Positions 1 to 8,189 of a stretch of DNA of 64,000 nucleotides are shown here, in pieces; the stretch's first letter is position 1, and each line of letters opens with the position of its first letter. Location: contig NZ_BMXJ01000007.1 in NCBI RefSeq assembly GCF_014651695.1, positions 326,509-390,508 of the forward strand, read 5' to 3'. The notes under the pieces are model-generated. The model worked only from the letters and a program-made list of their open reading frames with translations, ran no database searches and was not told the origin of the DNA. Position numbers and translations under genes: made by a program. The stretch comes from Nocardiopsis terrae (lineage in GTDB: Bacteria > Actinomycetota > Actinomycetes > Streptosporangiales > Streptosporangiaceae).

Positions 1-86
1 CGGAGAGCTTCGCGGGTTCGCCGGGTGCCTTCGGCGACCCGAAGGCCAAACCGCCCAAGGAGAAGGAGGACGACTCCGACACCTAG
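1..86 (+). CDS. C-terminal end of an unidentified protein (partial)
   Basis: An open frame enters from the left edge and stops at TAG 84-86. The 27 visible residues are polar and lysine/glutamate/aspartate-rich (ending KEKEDDSDT), like a disordered tail. A strong hairpin about 120 bp downstream would end its transcript. The fragment is too short to assign a family. Confidence 0.55.
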   Translation, partial: ESFAGSPGAFGDPKAKPPKEKEDDSDT

Positions 87-208
87 AGCGGAGTCCGACC
101 GTCTGGAGCGGAGTCCGAAGCCTGGCACGGGGCTCGACACCCGGACCGGATCCCCTGCGGGGAACGGGAACGGGGCCGTCACTGGGCGGAACCTCCAAAC
201 GAGTACAG

Positions 209-250
209 GGAGGGCTGTGGGGTGGAAACATCCCACAGCTCTCCTTGTTG
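209..250 (+). terminator. Rho-independent-type terminator after the left-edge gene
   Basis: GGAGGGCTGTGGG (209-221) pairs with CCCACAGCTCTCC (232-244) around a short loop, and TTGTTG follows. It separates the left-edge gene from the riboswitch unit. Between 87 and 208 I see only two near-identical copies of GAGCGGAGTCCGA (about 88-119) and no gene. Confidence 0.6.
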
Positions 251-270
251 CCCCATAATGGAGCCAATCC

Positions 271-356
271 GACAGGGGAGCGCGTGAGCGCTGAGAGTGC
301 GGCACCGAGCCGCAGACCCTTACACACCTGATCTGGGTCATGCCAGCGAAGGAAGT
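271..356 (+). promoter_or_regulatory. TPP (THI-box) riboswitch aptamer
   Basis: The conserved THI-box blocks occur in order. CTGAGAG is at 291-297, CCTGATCTGGGT begins at 327, and GCCAGCGAAGGAA is at 342-354, with a variable helix between the first two. These are the pyrimidine- and pyrophosphate-sensing parts of the thiamine pyrophosphate aptamer. About 100 nt of leader follow before the ykoE start. That leader contains a perfect 16-bp palindrome at 378-393 (GCGTACCCGGGTACGC), a candidate expression-platform helix. TPP binding would be expected to repress the ECF transporter downstream. Confidence 0.9.
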
Positions 357-453
357 CATAGGAACCCGTCACCGTGCGCGTACCCGGGTACGCCGGGGTG
401 GCGCTCTTAGCCACATGGGCCCTCGTCACCCCCGACGAAGGGACGTCACCAGA

Positions 454-1083
454 ATGAGTACCGAATCCGACCCCGGAACCGGCACCGAGCGGACGGGCTT
501 CGTCCGCCAGATCCGCGAGAGGTTCCGGAGCTGGCGCACCGTCGACATCGTCGTGGCCGCCGTGATCGGCGTCGCCGTCGGCGTCGTCTTCTGGCTGTGG
601 AACATCGTCTGGTCGGTCACCACACCGCTGTTCGTCGCCTTCCCGCCCGGGCAGGCCGTCGTCTACGGCATGTGGCTGATCTCCGGCGTGCTCGGCGGCC
701 TGATCATCCGCAAGCCGGGCGCGGCCCTGCTCACCTCGGTCGCGGCCGCCTCGGTCTCGGCGGTGCTGGGCACCCAGTGGGGGATCATGGTCATCCTCGA
801 CGGCACCCTCCAGGGGCTGCTGCCCGAACTGGTCTTCCTGGCCTTCGCCTACCGGCGGTGGAACATGGGCGTGGCCGTGCTCGCGGCCGCGGTCGCGGGA
901 GTCTCCCCGGCCATCCGCGACAACATCGCCTACAACGTCACCTGGCCGCTCCACTACCAGGTGACCTACGGGGTGATCGTGGTGATCAGCGCGGCGGTCA
1001 TCGCTGGTGTGGGGGCGCGTCTGCTCACCACGGCGCTGGCCCGCTCCGGTGCCCTGGCACCCTTCCCGTCGGCCAAGGGCTGA
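454..1083 (+). CDS. ykoE: ECF transporter substrate-binding (S) component, YkoE family
   Basis: A 209-residue hydrophobic protein with about five to six membrane segments after a charged 30-residue N-terminus. It resembles YkoE, the S component that captures thiamine or hydroxymethylpyrimidine for an energy-coupling-factor transporter. I chose ATG 454 because a GAAGGGA ribosome site precedes it; the in-frame ATG at 340 lies inside the riboswitch. The TPP riboswitch upstream and the ATPase and EcfT genes directly downstream support a thiamine-related substrate. The exact substrate cannot be read from sequence. Confidence 0.85.
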   Translation: MSTESDPGTGTERTGFVRQIRERFRSWRTVDIVVAAVIGVAVGVVFWLWNIVWSVTTPLFVAFPPGQAVVYGMWLISGVLGGLIIRKPGAALLTSVAAASVSAVLGTQWGIMVILDGTLQGLLPELVFLAFAYRRWNMGVAVLAAAVAGVSPAIRDNIAYNVTWPLHYQVTYGVIVVISAAVIAGVGARLLTTALARSGALAPFPSAKG

Positions 1084-1085
1084 CC

Positions 1086-2738
1086 GTGGTCGGACCGAAC
1101 GCCCGCGGCGCGCGCGTGGAACTCTCCGGGTGGGGCTGGAAGCACTCGGGTCGTGCCACCCACGCGCTGCGGGGCGTGGACCTGTCCATCGAACCCGGTG
1201 AACGCGTACTGCTGCTGGGCGCCTCCGGGGCGGGTAAGTCCACCCTGCTGCACTCCCTGGCCGGGCTCACCGGCCAGGACGGCGCCATCAGCGGCGACCA
1301 GGAGGGATCGCTGCTCGTGAACGGCCGCCCGGCCGACCGGGGCCGGGGAGGCGTCGGGCTGGTCAGCCAGGACCCCGAGACCCAGTTGGTGATGGCCCGC
1401 GCCGGTGACGACGTCGCCTTCGGCCTGGAGAACCTGGGTGTGGACCCGGAGCTGATCTGGCCCCGGGTGGAGCGGTCCATGGCCGAGGTCGGTTTCCCCT
1501 ACGGGCTCCGGCACTCCACCGGGGCCCTGTCCGGCGGTGAGAAGCAGCGCCTGGTCATCGCGGGGGCGCTGGCGATGCGTCCGCGCCTGCTGCTGCTGGA
1601 CGAGCCCACCGCCAACCTCGACCCCGCCGGGGCCGAACTGGTACGCGCACTGCTGACCCGCCTGCTCGCCGAGACCGAGGCCACCCTCGTCCTGGTCGAA
1701 CACCGGGTCGCCGACGTCGTGGACCTGGTGGAGCGGGTCGTGGTGGTCGAGCCGGGCGGCGGGGTGATCGCCGACGGGACGCCGAGGAGGGTGTTCGCGG
1801 AGCACGGCCGGTCCCTGGCCCGACAGGGCGTGTGGATCCCCGGGAACGAACCGGTGCCGGAGGTCCCGCCCGCACCCGGCGGTCCGGCCCTGGTCGAGAC
1901 CGTCGGCGTCACCGCGCGCACTCCCTTCCAGGTTGGTGTGCGGGCCGCACCCCGGCGGACGGTGCTCGACGGGGTGGACCTCACCCTGGCGGCCGGAACG
2001 GCGACCGCCCTGACCGGCCCCAACGGCGCTGGCAAGTCCACGCTGCTCACGATGCTGGCCGGACTGTCCAAACCGCACCGGGGCCGGGTGCTGCCGCGCG
2101 GACCACTGGCCGGGGCCGACCGGCGCCCGCTCGTGCGCTGGCCCGCACGGCGCCTGGCCCGGCACGTGGGCACGGTCTTCCAGCACGCCGAGGACCAGTT
2201 CGTCACCGGCACCGTCCGCGACGAGCTGCGCTTCGCACCGCTGCGCGCGGGGCTGGACGAGGCCGGGACGGACCGCTGGGTCGGTGAGCTGATGGAACGG
2301 CTGCGGCTCAGCGGCCTGGCCGACGCGCACCCGTACACGCTCTCCGGCGGGGAGAAGCGCCGGCTCTCGGTGGCCACCGCGCTCAGTTCGGGCCCCTCGC
2401 ACGCACCCGACGTGCTGGCCCTGGACGAGCCGACCTTCGGCCAGGACACCCGCACCTGGACGGAGCTGGTGGAGCTGCTCGGCGCCCTGCGGGCCGAGGG
2501 CCGGGCCGTGGCCATGGCCACGCACGACGGACTGCTCCTGCGCAGCCTGACGGACGTGCGGGTGCGGGTGGCCGACGGCCGTGCCGTCCCCGACCCTGCG
2601 ACCCCTGCGACGGGCCCCCGGGACACGGTTCCGCCCCCGGCCGCGCCCCCGGACACGGCACCGCCCGCCGCGGGCCCGCCCGCGGGGGTCCCGGCCTCGG
2701 CGGACCCGCGGTCGGCACGGCGGAAGGGGGACTCGTGA
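1086..2738 (+). CDS. ykoD: ECF transporter fused double ATPase (YkoD type)
   Basis: A 550-residue protein with two ABC ATPase domains in tandem. The first has Walker A GASGAGKST, signature LSGGEKQR and Walker B LLLLDEPTANLD. The second has GPNGAGKST, LSGGEKRR and VLALDEPT. A disordered proline/alanine-rich tail of about 50 residues follows. The GTG start at 1086 is two bases after the ykoE stop and is preceded by AAGGG. Fused dual ATPases are the energising module of YkoEDC-type transporters. The gene overlaps ykoC by 4 bp (GTGA), suggesting coupled translation. Confidence 0.88.
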   Translation: MVGPNARGARVELSGWGWKHSGRATHALRGVDLSIEPGERVLLLGASGAGKSTLLHSLAGLTGQDGAISGDQEGSLLVNGRPADRGRGGVGLVSQDPETQLVMARAGDDVAFGLENLGVDPELIWPRVERSMAEVGFPYGLRHSTGALSGGEKQRLVIAGALAMRPRLLLLDEPTANLDPAGAELVRALLTRLLAETEATLVLVEHRVADVVDLVERVVVVEPGGGVIADGTPRRVFAEHGRSLARQGVWIPGNEPVPEVPPAPGGPALVETVGVTARTPFQVGVRAAPRRTVLDGVDLTLAAGTATALTGPNGAGKSTLLTMLAGLSKPHRGRVLPRGPLAGADRRPLVRWPARRLARHVGTVFQHAEDQFVTGTVRDELRFAPLRAGLDEAGTDRWVGELMERLRLSGLADAHPYTLSGGEKRRLSVATALSSGPSHAPDVLALDEPTFGQDTRTWTELVELLGALRAEGRAVAMATHDGLLLRSLTDVRVRVADGRAVPDPATPATGPRDTVPPPAAPPDTAPPAAGPPAGVPASADPRSARRKGDS

Positions 2739-3526
2739 GCACCCCACCGCACGCCCGGGCGACGGGCGGGGACGCGCTGACCCTGGACGTGCCCGGAGGC
2801 GGGGGAGCCCGCTACTGGCTCACCGGCCTGAACCCGGCCGCCAAACTGCTGGCCGCGCTGGCGATCGGGATCGGGCTGATCCCCGCCGTGGACGCGGTCA
2901 CCGGCGGCGTGGTCCTGCTCGCGGTCCTGCTGACCGTGCCGTTCAGCGGCGTCGACCGGCGCACCCTGCTCGTCCTGGGCGGCCCCTTCCTGCTGATGGG
3001 GCTCAGCAGCGGAGCGGTCAACTACCTGTACGGCGAACACGGGCTGGAGGGCGCGGTGGGCGCGGCGGTGCGCCTGCTGGCCATCGCCCTGCCCGGGCTG
3101 CTCGCGGCGGTCAGCAGCGACCCCACGGAGATGTCCGACGGGCTCGTGCAGAAGCTCAGGGTGCCCGAGCGGCCCGCCATGGGCGTGCTCGCGGCGCTGC
3201 GGCTCATCCCGCTGCTCGCCGACCAGTGGCGGACCATCACGCTCGCCCGCCGGGCCCGCGGGCTGGAGGCCGGACGGAATCCGGTGCGGATCGTCACGCT
3301 GTTCTTCGGGCGGCTGTTCGCGCTGCTGGTGCGCTCCATCAGGACCGGGACCCTGTTGGCCACGGCGATGGACGCGCGCGCCTTCGGCACGGGTCGGCGC
3401 ACGCACGCGCGGCACAGCCGCTGGCGTACGGCGGACACCCTGCTGCTGGCGGGGACCGTCCTGCTGCTCGTGGGCGCCTATGCCCTGTCCGCCCGGTTGG
3501 GGACCCTGGTGCTGCTGTTCTCCTGA
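2735..3526 (+). CDS. ykoC: ECF transporter transmembrane component EcfT (YkoC type)
   Basis: A 263-residue CbiQ/EcfT-family membrane protein that couples the ATPases to the S component. It has hydrophobic segments near residues 35-80 and 95-125 and a C-terminal helix. The cytoplasmic coupling region carries the EcfT arginine motifs, seen here as LARRARGLE and AMDARAFG. The GTG start at 2735 overlaps the upstream stop and follows GGAAGGGGG. It is the last gene of the riboswitch-controlled operon. Confidence 0.88.
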   Translation: MSTPPHARATGGDALTLDVPGGGGARYWLTGLNPAAKLLAALAIGIGLIPAVDAVTGGVVLLAVLLTVPFSGVDRRTLLVLGGPFLLMGLSSGAVNYLYGEHGLEGAVGAAVRLLAIALPGLLAAVSSDPTEMSDGLVQKLRVPERPAMGVLAALRLIPLLADQWRTITLARRARGLEAGRNPVRIVTLFFGRLFALLVRSIRTGTLLATAMDARAFGTGRRTHARHSRWRTADTLLLAGTVLLLVGAYALSARLGTLVLLFS

Positions 3527-3582
3527 CCCCGGTGGTTGGGTGGGAAACTGACACAGACGTCGAAGTGAGGAAGGTGTCCAAC

Positions 3583-4374
3583 GTGGGCGAGTTCGTGCGA
3601 GTCGAGGCCGACCCGGAGAACCCCGGTGTGGCCGTCATCCGGCTTGACCGGCCCAAGGCGCTGAACGCGCTGAACGGCCAGGTCACCAAGGAGATCGGGG
3701 AGGCGGCCGCCGCCGTGTCCGCCGACGACTCCGTGCGGGCGGTGGTGATCTACGGCGGTGAGCGGGCGTTCGTGGCCGGGGCCGACATCAAGGAGATGGC
3801 CGACCTCACCCACGCCCGGATGCTGGAGTACTCGCGTGCCCTCCAGCGCGCCCTGACGGCGGTCGCCCGCATCCCCAAGCCCGTGGTCGCGGCGATCAGC
3901 GGCTACGCGCTGGGCGGCGGCTGCGAACTGGCGCTGTGCGCCGACTTCCGGGTCGCGGGCGCCAAGGCCAAACTCGGTCAGCCCGAGATCCAGCTGGGCG
4001 TCATCCCGGGCGCGGGCGGCACCCAGCGGCTGCCGCGCCTGGTCGGCCCGGCCAGGGCCAAGGACCTGGTGTTCAGCGGTCGTCACGTGCGCGCGGAGGA
4101 GGCCAGGGAGATCGGCCTCGTGGACGAGGTCGTGGCCGACGAGGAGGTCTACTCGGCAGCCGTCGCCCTGGTCGCCCGGTACGTCGACGGCCCCGCCGTG
4201 GCGCTGGCCGCCGCCAAGGAGTCCATCGACCGCGGACTGGAGACCGACCTGGACACCGGTCTGGAGATCGAGCGCCTCCACTTCTCCGGCCTCTTCGCCA
4301 CCGAGGACCAGAAGACCGGTATGCGCAGCTTCGTCGAGCAGGGTCCGGGCAAGGCCGTCTTCAACGGCCGCTGA
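3583..4374 (+). CDS. Enoyl-CoA hydratase/isomerase family protein
   Basis: A 263-residue crotonase-fold enzyme expected to hydrate trans-2-enoyl-CoA in fatty-acid beta-oxidation. Visible features are the CoA/oxyanion segment AFVAGADIKEMA, the second oxyanion block ALGGGCELALCADFR, and the catalytic-glutamate region GQPEIQLGVIPGAGGTQRLPRLVG. Both glutamates typical of true hydratases are present. GTG 3583 has AGGAAGG about 8 bp upstream; GTG 3574 is a possible alternative. The 56-bp gap from ykoC and the unrelated function suggest a separate unit. The etfBA genes at 7.4-9.1 kb fit the same metabolism. Confidence 0.9.
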   Translation: MGEFVRVEADPENPGVAVIRLDRPKALNALNGQVTKEIGEAAAAVSADDSVRAVVIYGGERAFVAGADIKEMADLTHARMLEYSRALQRALTAVARIPKPVVAAISGYALGGGCELALCADFRVAGAKAKLGQPEIQLGVIPGAGGTQRLPRLVGPARAKDLVFSGRHVRAEEAREIGLVDEVVADEEVYSAAVALVARYVDGPAVALAAAKESIDRGLETDLDTGLEIERLHFSGLFATEDQKTGMRSFVEQGPGKAVFNGR

Positions 4375-4683
4375 CTGCTCCGGGCGGCCGGTTCCCGGCC
4401 GCCCGACAGTGCTCGAACCGGGCAGGACGTCCGGATCCGGCCAACCGGGACATGAGGCGGGGAACCGCTCGCACGGTTTTTCCGTCATACTCGTCAATGG
4501 TCGTCCGAGGCGGACGGTCCGCCCGGAGTTCCCGGTGGTGCGCGCCGCGTCCGCACCCTCCGGCGGGGCCGAAGAAGACCACACGCGCCCCTCGGAGGGG
4601 CCACACAAGCCAACGTTGACCCATCCCCCCGGCCGATAAGCTGGACGTGGCGGTATGCGGTCTTTTGAGGGGATGAGTTCTCG
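4375..4683 (+). other. Non-coding stretch upstream of the kinase gene
   Basis: The left end holds the hairpin at 4381-4405. The remaining ~280 bp should contain the kinase promoter. I see no convincing -35/-10 pair; TTGACC at 4616 and GATAAG at 4635 are too close together. No gene is supported here. Confidence 0.5.
4381..4405 (+). terminator. Hairpin terminator after the enoyl-CoA hydratase gene
   Basis: GGGCGGCCGG (4382-4391) and CCGGCCGCCC (4395-4404) form a perfect 10-bp stem with a 3-nt loop, just after the stop at 4374. There is no T-run, which is usual for high-GC actinomycetes. Confidence 0.55.
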
Positions 4684-6948
4684 ATGTCAATGTCGGCAGG
4701 TTTCCCCGCGGGTGAAGAGCTGCCGGAGCGCATCGGCCACTACGTGATCCGTCGTCGCATCGGTGCCGGTGGGATGGGCGTGGTGTACCAGGCGGAGGAC
4801 ACCCGGACGGACCAGTTCGTCGCGGTGAAGGTCCTCAAGCCCGAGGTCGCCGGAGACCACATCGCCCGCGCCCGGCTCGCCCGCGAGGTCGAGACGATGC
4901 GTCGTGTGCAGAGCCCCAACGTGGCCGAGGTCATCGACGCGGACACCCAGGCCGAACTGCCCTGGGTGGTCACCGAGTACATTCCGGGGCCCACCCTGGA
5001 CGCGACCGTCACCGACCACGGACCCCTGCGCGGCCGCGCTCTGACCCGTTTCGTCACCGGCATGGCCCGGGCGATCAAGGACATCCACGCGGTGGACGTG
5101 ATCCACCGCGACCTCAAGCCCGGCAACGTGATCATCTCCAACGGTGAGCCGATCGTCATCGACTTCGGTATCGCGCACGCCGTGGACGGCGCCAAGCTGA
5201 CCCAGACCGGTACGTTCGTCGGCACGCCCAGCTACCTCTCCCCGGAGGTCATCGAGGGTACGGACCTGGGTCCGGCCACCGACGTGCACGCCTGGGGCGG
5301 CACCGTGGCCTTCGCCTCGACCGGGCGCCCGCCCTACGGCGCGGGTTCGTTCGAGGTCATCTTCTTCCGGATCCTCAACGGCGAGATCGACATGGACGGG
5401 ATGCACGAGGCGCTGCGCCCGCTCGTCAACCGCGCCGTCTCCCGGGACATGTCGGCGCGGCCCACCGCCGCGGAGCTGGTCGCCGAGACCGGTCGGCTCA
5501 ACCTCGACCTGCCCTGGACCGAGACCACCGGAACGGCCCCGTCCACGGGTCTGACCGGCAACCACACGATGCAGGCGCCCGCACCCACCCACGGGCCCGG
5601 AACCCGGGGCGGTGGCGCCGGGGCGGGCGGTGCGGCCGCGGCCGGAGCGGCGGGCGCCGGGATGGGCGGTGCCGCGGGTTACCTCGCGGGCCGGGCCAGC
5701 GAGGGCTGGGGGCCCTCCCACACACGTGCCGCGACCCCGCCCAACACCGTGAGCGCCTGGTCCAACCCTTCGGCGCCGCAGACCAGCCACGCCCGCTCCG
5801 GCGGTTGGGCGGCCGATGACGAGGCCACCGACGACCTGAGCGGCGCCCGTTCCGCCGGTGCCGGCCACGCCTCCGGTTCGGGGTGGAACTCCGATGACGA
5901 GGCCACCGACGACCTGTCCGACAACCTGCCGGGTACGGATCGGATCGCCCCGCGTTCCCCGGAGGATCTGAACGACCCGCAGGGCACGATGCGGATCCAG
6001 CCCGGCCGGAACGACGTCCAGGGCACCCAGCGGATCGACCCGGGCGACCCGGCGCGGCCCGAGGACCCGGCCGGGACCATGATGATGGGCCCGGTCGAGC
6101 CCGGTCGGCCCGAGCACGACCGCCGCGGGCCGCAGGACGCCCCGCAGACCCAGTTCTTCAACTCCCCGCTGGACCCGAACGCCTTCCAGGACATCCTGAC
6201 CCCGGTGGGCCGGGACAACAGGCCCGACAGCACCCAGGAGTTCGACGAGGAGGACTACCAGGAGCGCGGGGGCCTGCTGGCGCGCTTCCGGCGCGGCCGC
6301 GGCGACCGGTTCGGTGACTACTTCCGCGGCGGCGACGATGACTACGACGACGAGTACGACGAGTACGAGGAGTCCTGGCGGATGCACCCGCTGGTGCTCG
6401 TCCCCGTCATGCTCATGCTGGCCGGGGTCGCCCTGTGGTTCCCGTGGATCGGTATCTTCCTGGGGATCGTGGTCATCGCGGGGCTGGGCGCACTGGACGT
6501 GGTCAAGTCCGAGCACGCCCGGCGCCTCCAGACCCGGGGGCCGCGCAACTCCGACAGCATGGTGGTGGCGCTCAGTTTCCCGTGGGCCTTCGGCCGCATG
6601 GCGGTGCGCACGGTCGGGTTCGGCCTGATCTACCTGCTGGGCGGCATCCTGATCGGGATGGTCTACGCGAGGATCATGGACACACCGGGGGAGGGGGCCA
6701 ACTACACGGGCGCCTTCGCGGTGTTCGTGATGATCCTGCTGAGCTACATCATGCCGAGCGGGCGTGAGACTCGTCACCAGGCGGTCTGGCTGGTGGAGCG
6801 GATCCGGTTCAGCAACCTGTACGTGTACGCGGGTGTGGTGATCGCGATCATCCTGTTCACCATGCTCGTCCTGTCGACCGGGCTCACCTCGCTGCCGATC
6901 TGGACGATGGGCTCGCTCAGCGGCCCGTCCGACTGGTTCAGCGACTAG
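4684..6948 (+). CDS. Serine/threonine protein kinase with C-terminal membrane segments
   Basis: A 754-residue eukaryotic-type kinase. The catalytic domain spans about residues 17-270. It has the glycine loop GAGGMG (26-31), lysine 49 in VAVKVL, the catalytic loop HRDLKPGN (aspartate 143), DFG (160-162) and GTPSYLSPE. A 300-residue low-complexity linker follows, with a Gly/Ala-rich patch and two copies of DDEATDDLS. The last ~185 residues carry about four membrane segments, the first near 570-605. No PASTA or other recognisable sensor domain is seen. ATG 4684 is preceded by GAGGGGATGAG; ATG 4690 is an alternative. Confidence 0.9.
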   Translation: MSMSAGFPAGEELPERIGHYVIRRRIGAGGMGVVYQAEDTRTDQFVAVKVLKPEVAGDHIARARLAREVETMRRVQSPNVAEVIDADTQAELPWVVTEYIPGPTLDATVTDHGPLRGRALTRFVTGMARAIKDIHAVDVIHRDLKPGNVIISNGEPIVIDFGIAHAVDGAKLTQTGTFVGTPSYLSPEVIEGTDLGPATDVHAWGGTVAFASTGRPPYGAGSFEVIFFRILNGEIDMDGMHEALRPLVNRAVSRDMSARPTAAELVAETGRLNLDLPWTETTGTAPSTGLTGNHTMQAPAPTHGPGTRGGGAGAGGAAAAGAAGAGMGGAAGYLAGRASEGWGPSHTRAATPPNTVSAWSNPSAPQTSHARSGGWAADDEATDDLSGARSAGAGHASGSGWNSDDEATDDLSDNLPGTDRIAPRSPEDLNDPQGTMRIQPGRNDVQGTQRIDPGDPARPEDPAGTMMMGPVEPGRPEHDRRGPQDAPQTQFFNSPLDPNAFQDILTPVGRDNRPDSTQEFDEEDYQERGGLLARFRRGRGDRFGDYFRGGDDDYDDEYDEYEESWRMHPLVLVPVMLMLAGVALWFPWIGIFLGIVVIAGLGALDVVKSEHARRLQTRGPRNSDSMVVALSFPWAFGRMAVRTVGFGLIYLLGGILIGMVYARIMDTPGEGANYTGAFAVFVMILLSYIMPSGRETRHQAVWLVERIRFSNLYVYAGVVIAIILFTMLVLSTGLTSLPIWTMGSLSGPSDWFSD

Positions 6949-6983
6949 CGGGCGACGGGTCCGGCCGGGGCACGAGGCGATCA

Positions 6984-7019
6984 GGGGCGCTCCCACTCCC
7001 ACCGGGAGGGGAGCGCCTC
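6984..7019 (+). terminator. Long hairpin terminator after the kinase gene
   Basis: The two arms, 6984-7000 and 7004-7019, pair over about 16 bp around the loop ACC, with a single bulged A at 6995. It lies 35 bp after the kinase stop. Confidence 0.65.
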
Positions 7020-7150
7020 AGCCGTTGGCGGTGGTGCGCCCGCCAACCGCGTGGAACCGGTCACTAAGGTGGGGGCAGGGGCCCCGCGTTCCCGGTCCGT
7101 CGACGCTGGTGGGCGCAGTACCCGCGGCCCGGCGGCGGCCGCCGCGGGCA

Positions 7151-7227
7151 ACTTGGTTAGGGTTTCCTAAGTCGAACTTGGGGTCACGGGTTGGCCTTCA
7201 AGCTACTAGCGAGTAACATCTTTGTTA
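7151..7227 (+). promoter_or_regulatory. Palindrome cluster upstream of etfBA, including an iron-box-like site
   Basis: Three inverted repeats lie close together. TTAGG-N4-CCTAA at 7155-7169 sits inside a 19-bp stretch (7151-7169) that matches 14 of 19 positions of the DmdR/IdeR iron-box consensus as I remember it. TACT-N4-AGTA is at 7204-7215. TAACA-N4-TGTTA is at 7214-7227. Local base composition is less GC-rich than the surroundings, as expected of a promoter. Which regulators bind is inference only. Confidence 0.4.
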
Positions 7228-7376
7228 TGAGCACTGGCGGGGCGGATGTAGACGTGTACACCGGACCCGCCGTCGGATGACCGAACGGCATTCGGCATTG
7301 TTGGCAGTAACGGGGCGCGCCAGCGCCCACCCGCCTGACGGCGGATATGGGAGTGCAGGGAGGTCGGCCACCGGCC

Positions 7377-8156
7377 ATGAATATTGTCGTTTTGGTCAAG
7401 CAGGTCCCGGACACGGCGACCGAACGGAAGCTCAACGCCGATGACAAGACGCTGGACCGCGCAGCGTCCGACGGCGTCATCAACGAGCTCGACGAGTACG
7501 CGATCGAAGAGGCTCTCCTGCTCAAGGAGAAGCACGGCGGCGAGGTCACCGTCCTGACGATGGGACCGGACCAGGCCACGGACTCGATCCGCAAGGCCCT
7601 GTCCATGGGTGCCGACAAGGCCGTCTTCGTCAACGACGAGGCGCTGCACGGCTCCGACGCGATCCAGACCGCCTACGCGCTCGCGCAGGCCCTGGGCACC
7701 ATCGAGTTCGACCTGGTCGTCCTCGGCTCGGAGTCCACCGACGCCCGTACCGGTGTCGTCGGTGCCGCGCTCGCCGAGTACCTCGGCCTGCCCCAGCTCA
7801 CGCTGGCCGGCAAGGTCGACATCGACGGCAGCGCCATCAAGATCCAGCGTCAGACCGACTACGGCTACGACGTGGTCGAGGCTCAGCTCCCGGCGGTCGT
7901 CTCCGTCATGGAGAAGATCAACGAGCCCCGCTACCCGTCCTTCAAGCTGATCATGCAGGCGAAGAAGAAGCCGGTCGACAAGAAGTCCGCGGCCGACGCG
8001 GGCATCGACACCGGCAAGGTCGGTCTGGCCAACGCCACCACCGAGACCGTTGACTTCGCCGCCGCGCCGCCGCGTGCCGCGGGCACGATCGTCAAGGACG
8101 AGGGTGACGGTGGCGCCAAGGCCGCCGACTTCCTCGCCGAGAAGAAGTTCGTGTAG
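7377..8156 (+). CDS. etfB: Electron transfer flavoprotein subunit beta
   Basis: The 259-residue beta subunit of ETF, the soluble flavoprotein that takes electrons from acyl-CoA dehydrogenases. It begins MNIVVLVKQVPDT, the characteristic N-terminus. It contains the AMP-binding/recognition region around VVLGSESTDARTGVVG and the TDYGYDVVEAQLPAVVSV block typical of the family. I chose ATG 7377 on that N-terminus, although the GGGAGG site is about 14 nt away and an in-frame ATG exists at 7347. It is followed after 33 bp by etfA, so the two are co-transcribed. Confidence 0.95.
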   Translation: MNIVVLVKQVPDTATERKLNADDKTLDRAASDGVINELDEYAIEEALLLKEKHGGEVTVLTMGPDQATDSIRKALSMGADKAVFVNDEALHGSDAIQTAYALAQALGTIEFDLVVLGSESTDARTGVVGAALAEYLGLPQLTLAGKVDIDGSAIKIQRQTDYGYDVVEAQLPAVVSVMEKINEPRYPSFKLIMQAKKKPVDKKSAADAGIDTGKVGLANATTETVDFAAAPPRAAGTIVKDEGDGGAKAADFLAEKKFV

Positions 8157-8189
8157 GTCAGGCGAGAGACTCAGGAAGGTTCAAGGATT

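Larger units (their letters stand above)
6949..7376 (+). other. Non-coding region between the kinase gene and etfB
   Basis: This 428-bp stretch has the kinase terminator at its left end and a cluster of short palindromes at 7151-7227 (described separately). The last 150 bp before etfB show no structure that I recognise. Small open frames here lack ribosome sites and family resemblance. Confidence 0.6.

Noticed and set aside
25..258. A small plus-strand open frame at the left edge
   Set aside because: It is out of frame with the polar tail ending at 86 and runs through the terminator hairpin.
340..453. Upstream extension of the YkoE-like gene to ATG 340
   Set aside because: That ATG is inside the TPP aptamer, and the extra residues are basic shadow sequence. 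ATG 454 has a ribosome site.
4616..4640. TTGACC/GATAAG promoter before the kinase gene
   Set aside because: The spacing of 13 bp is too short for a sigma-70-type promoter.
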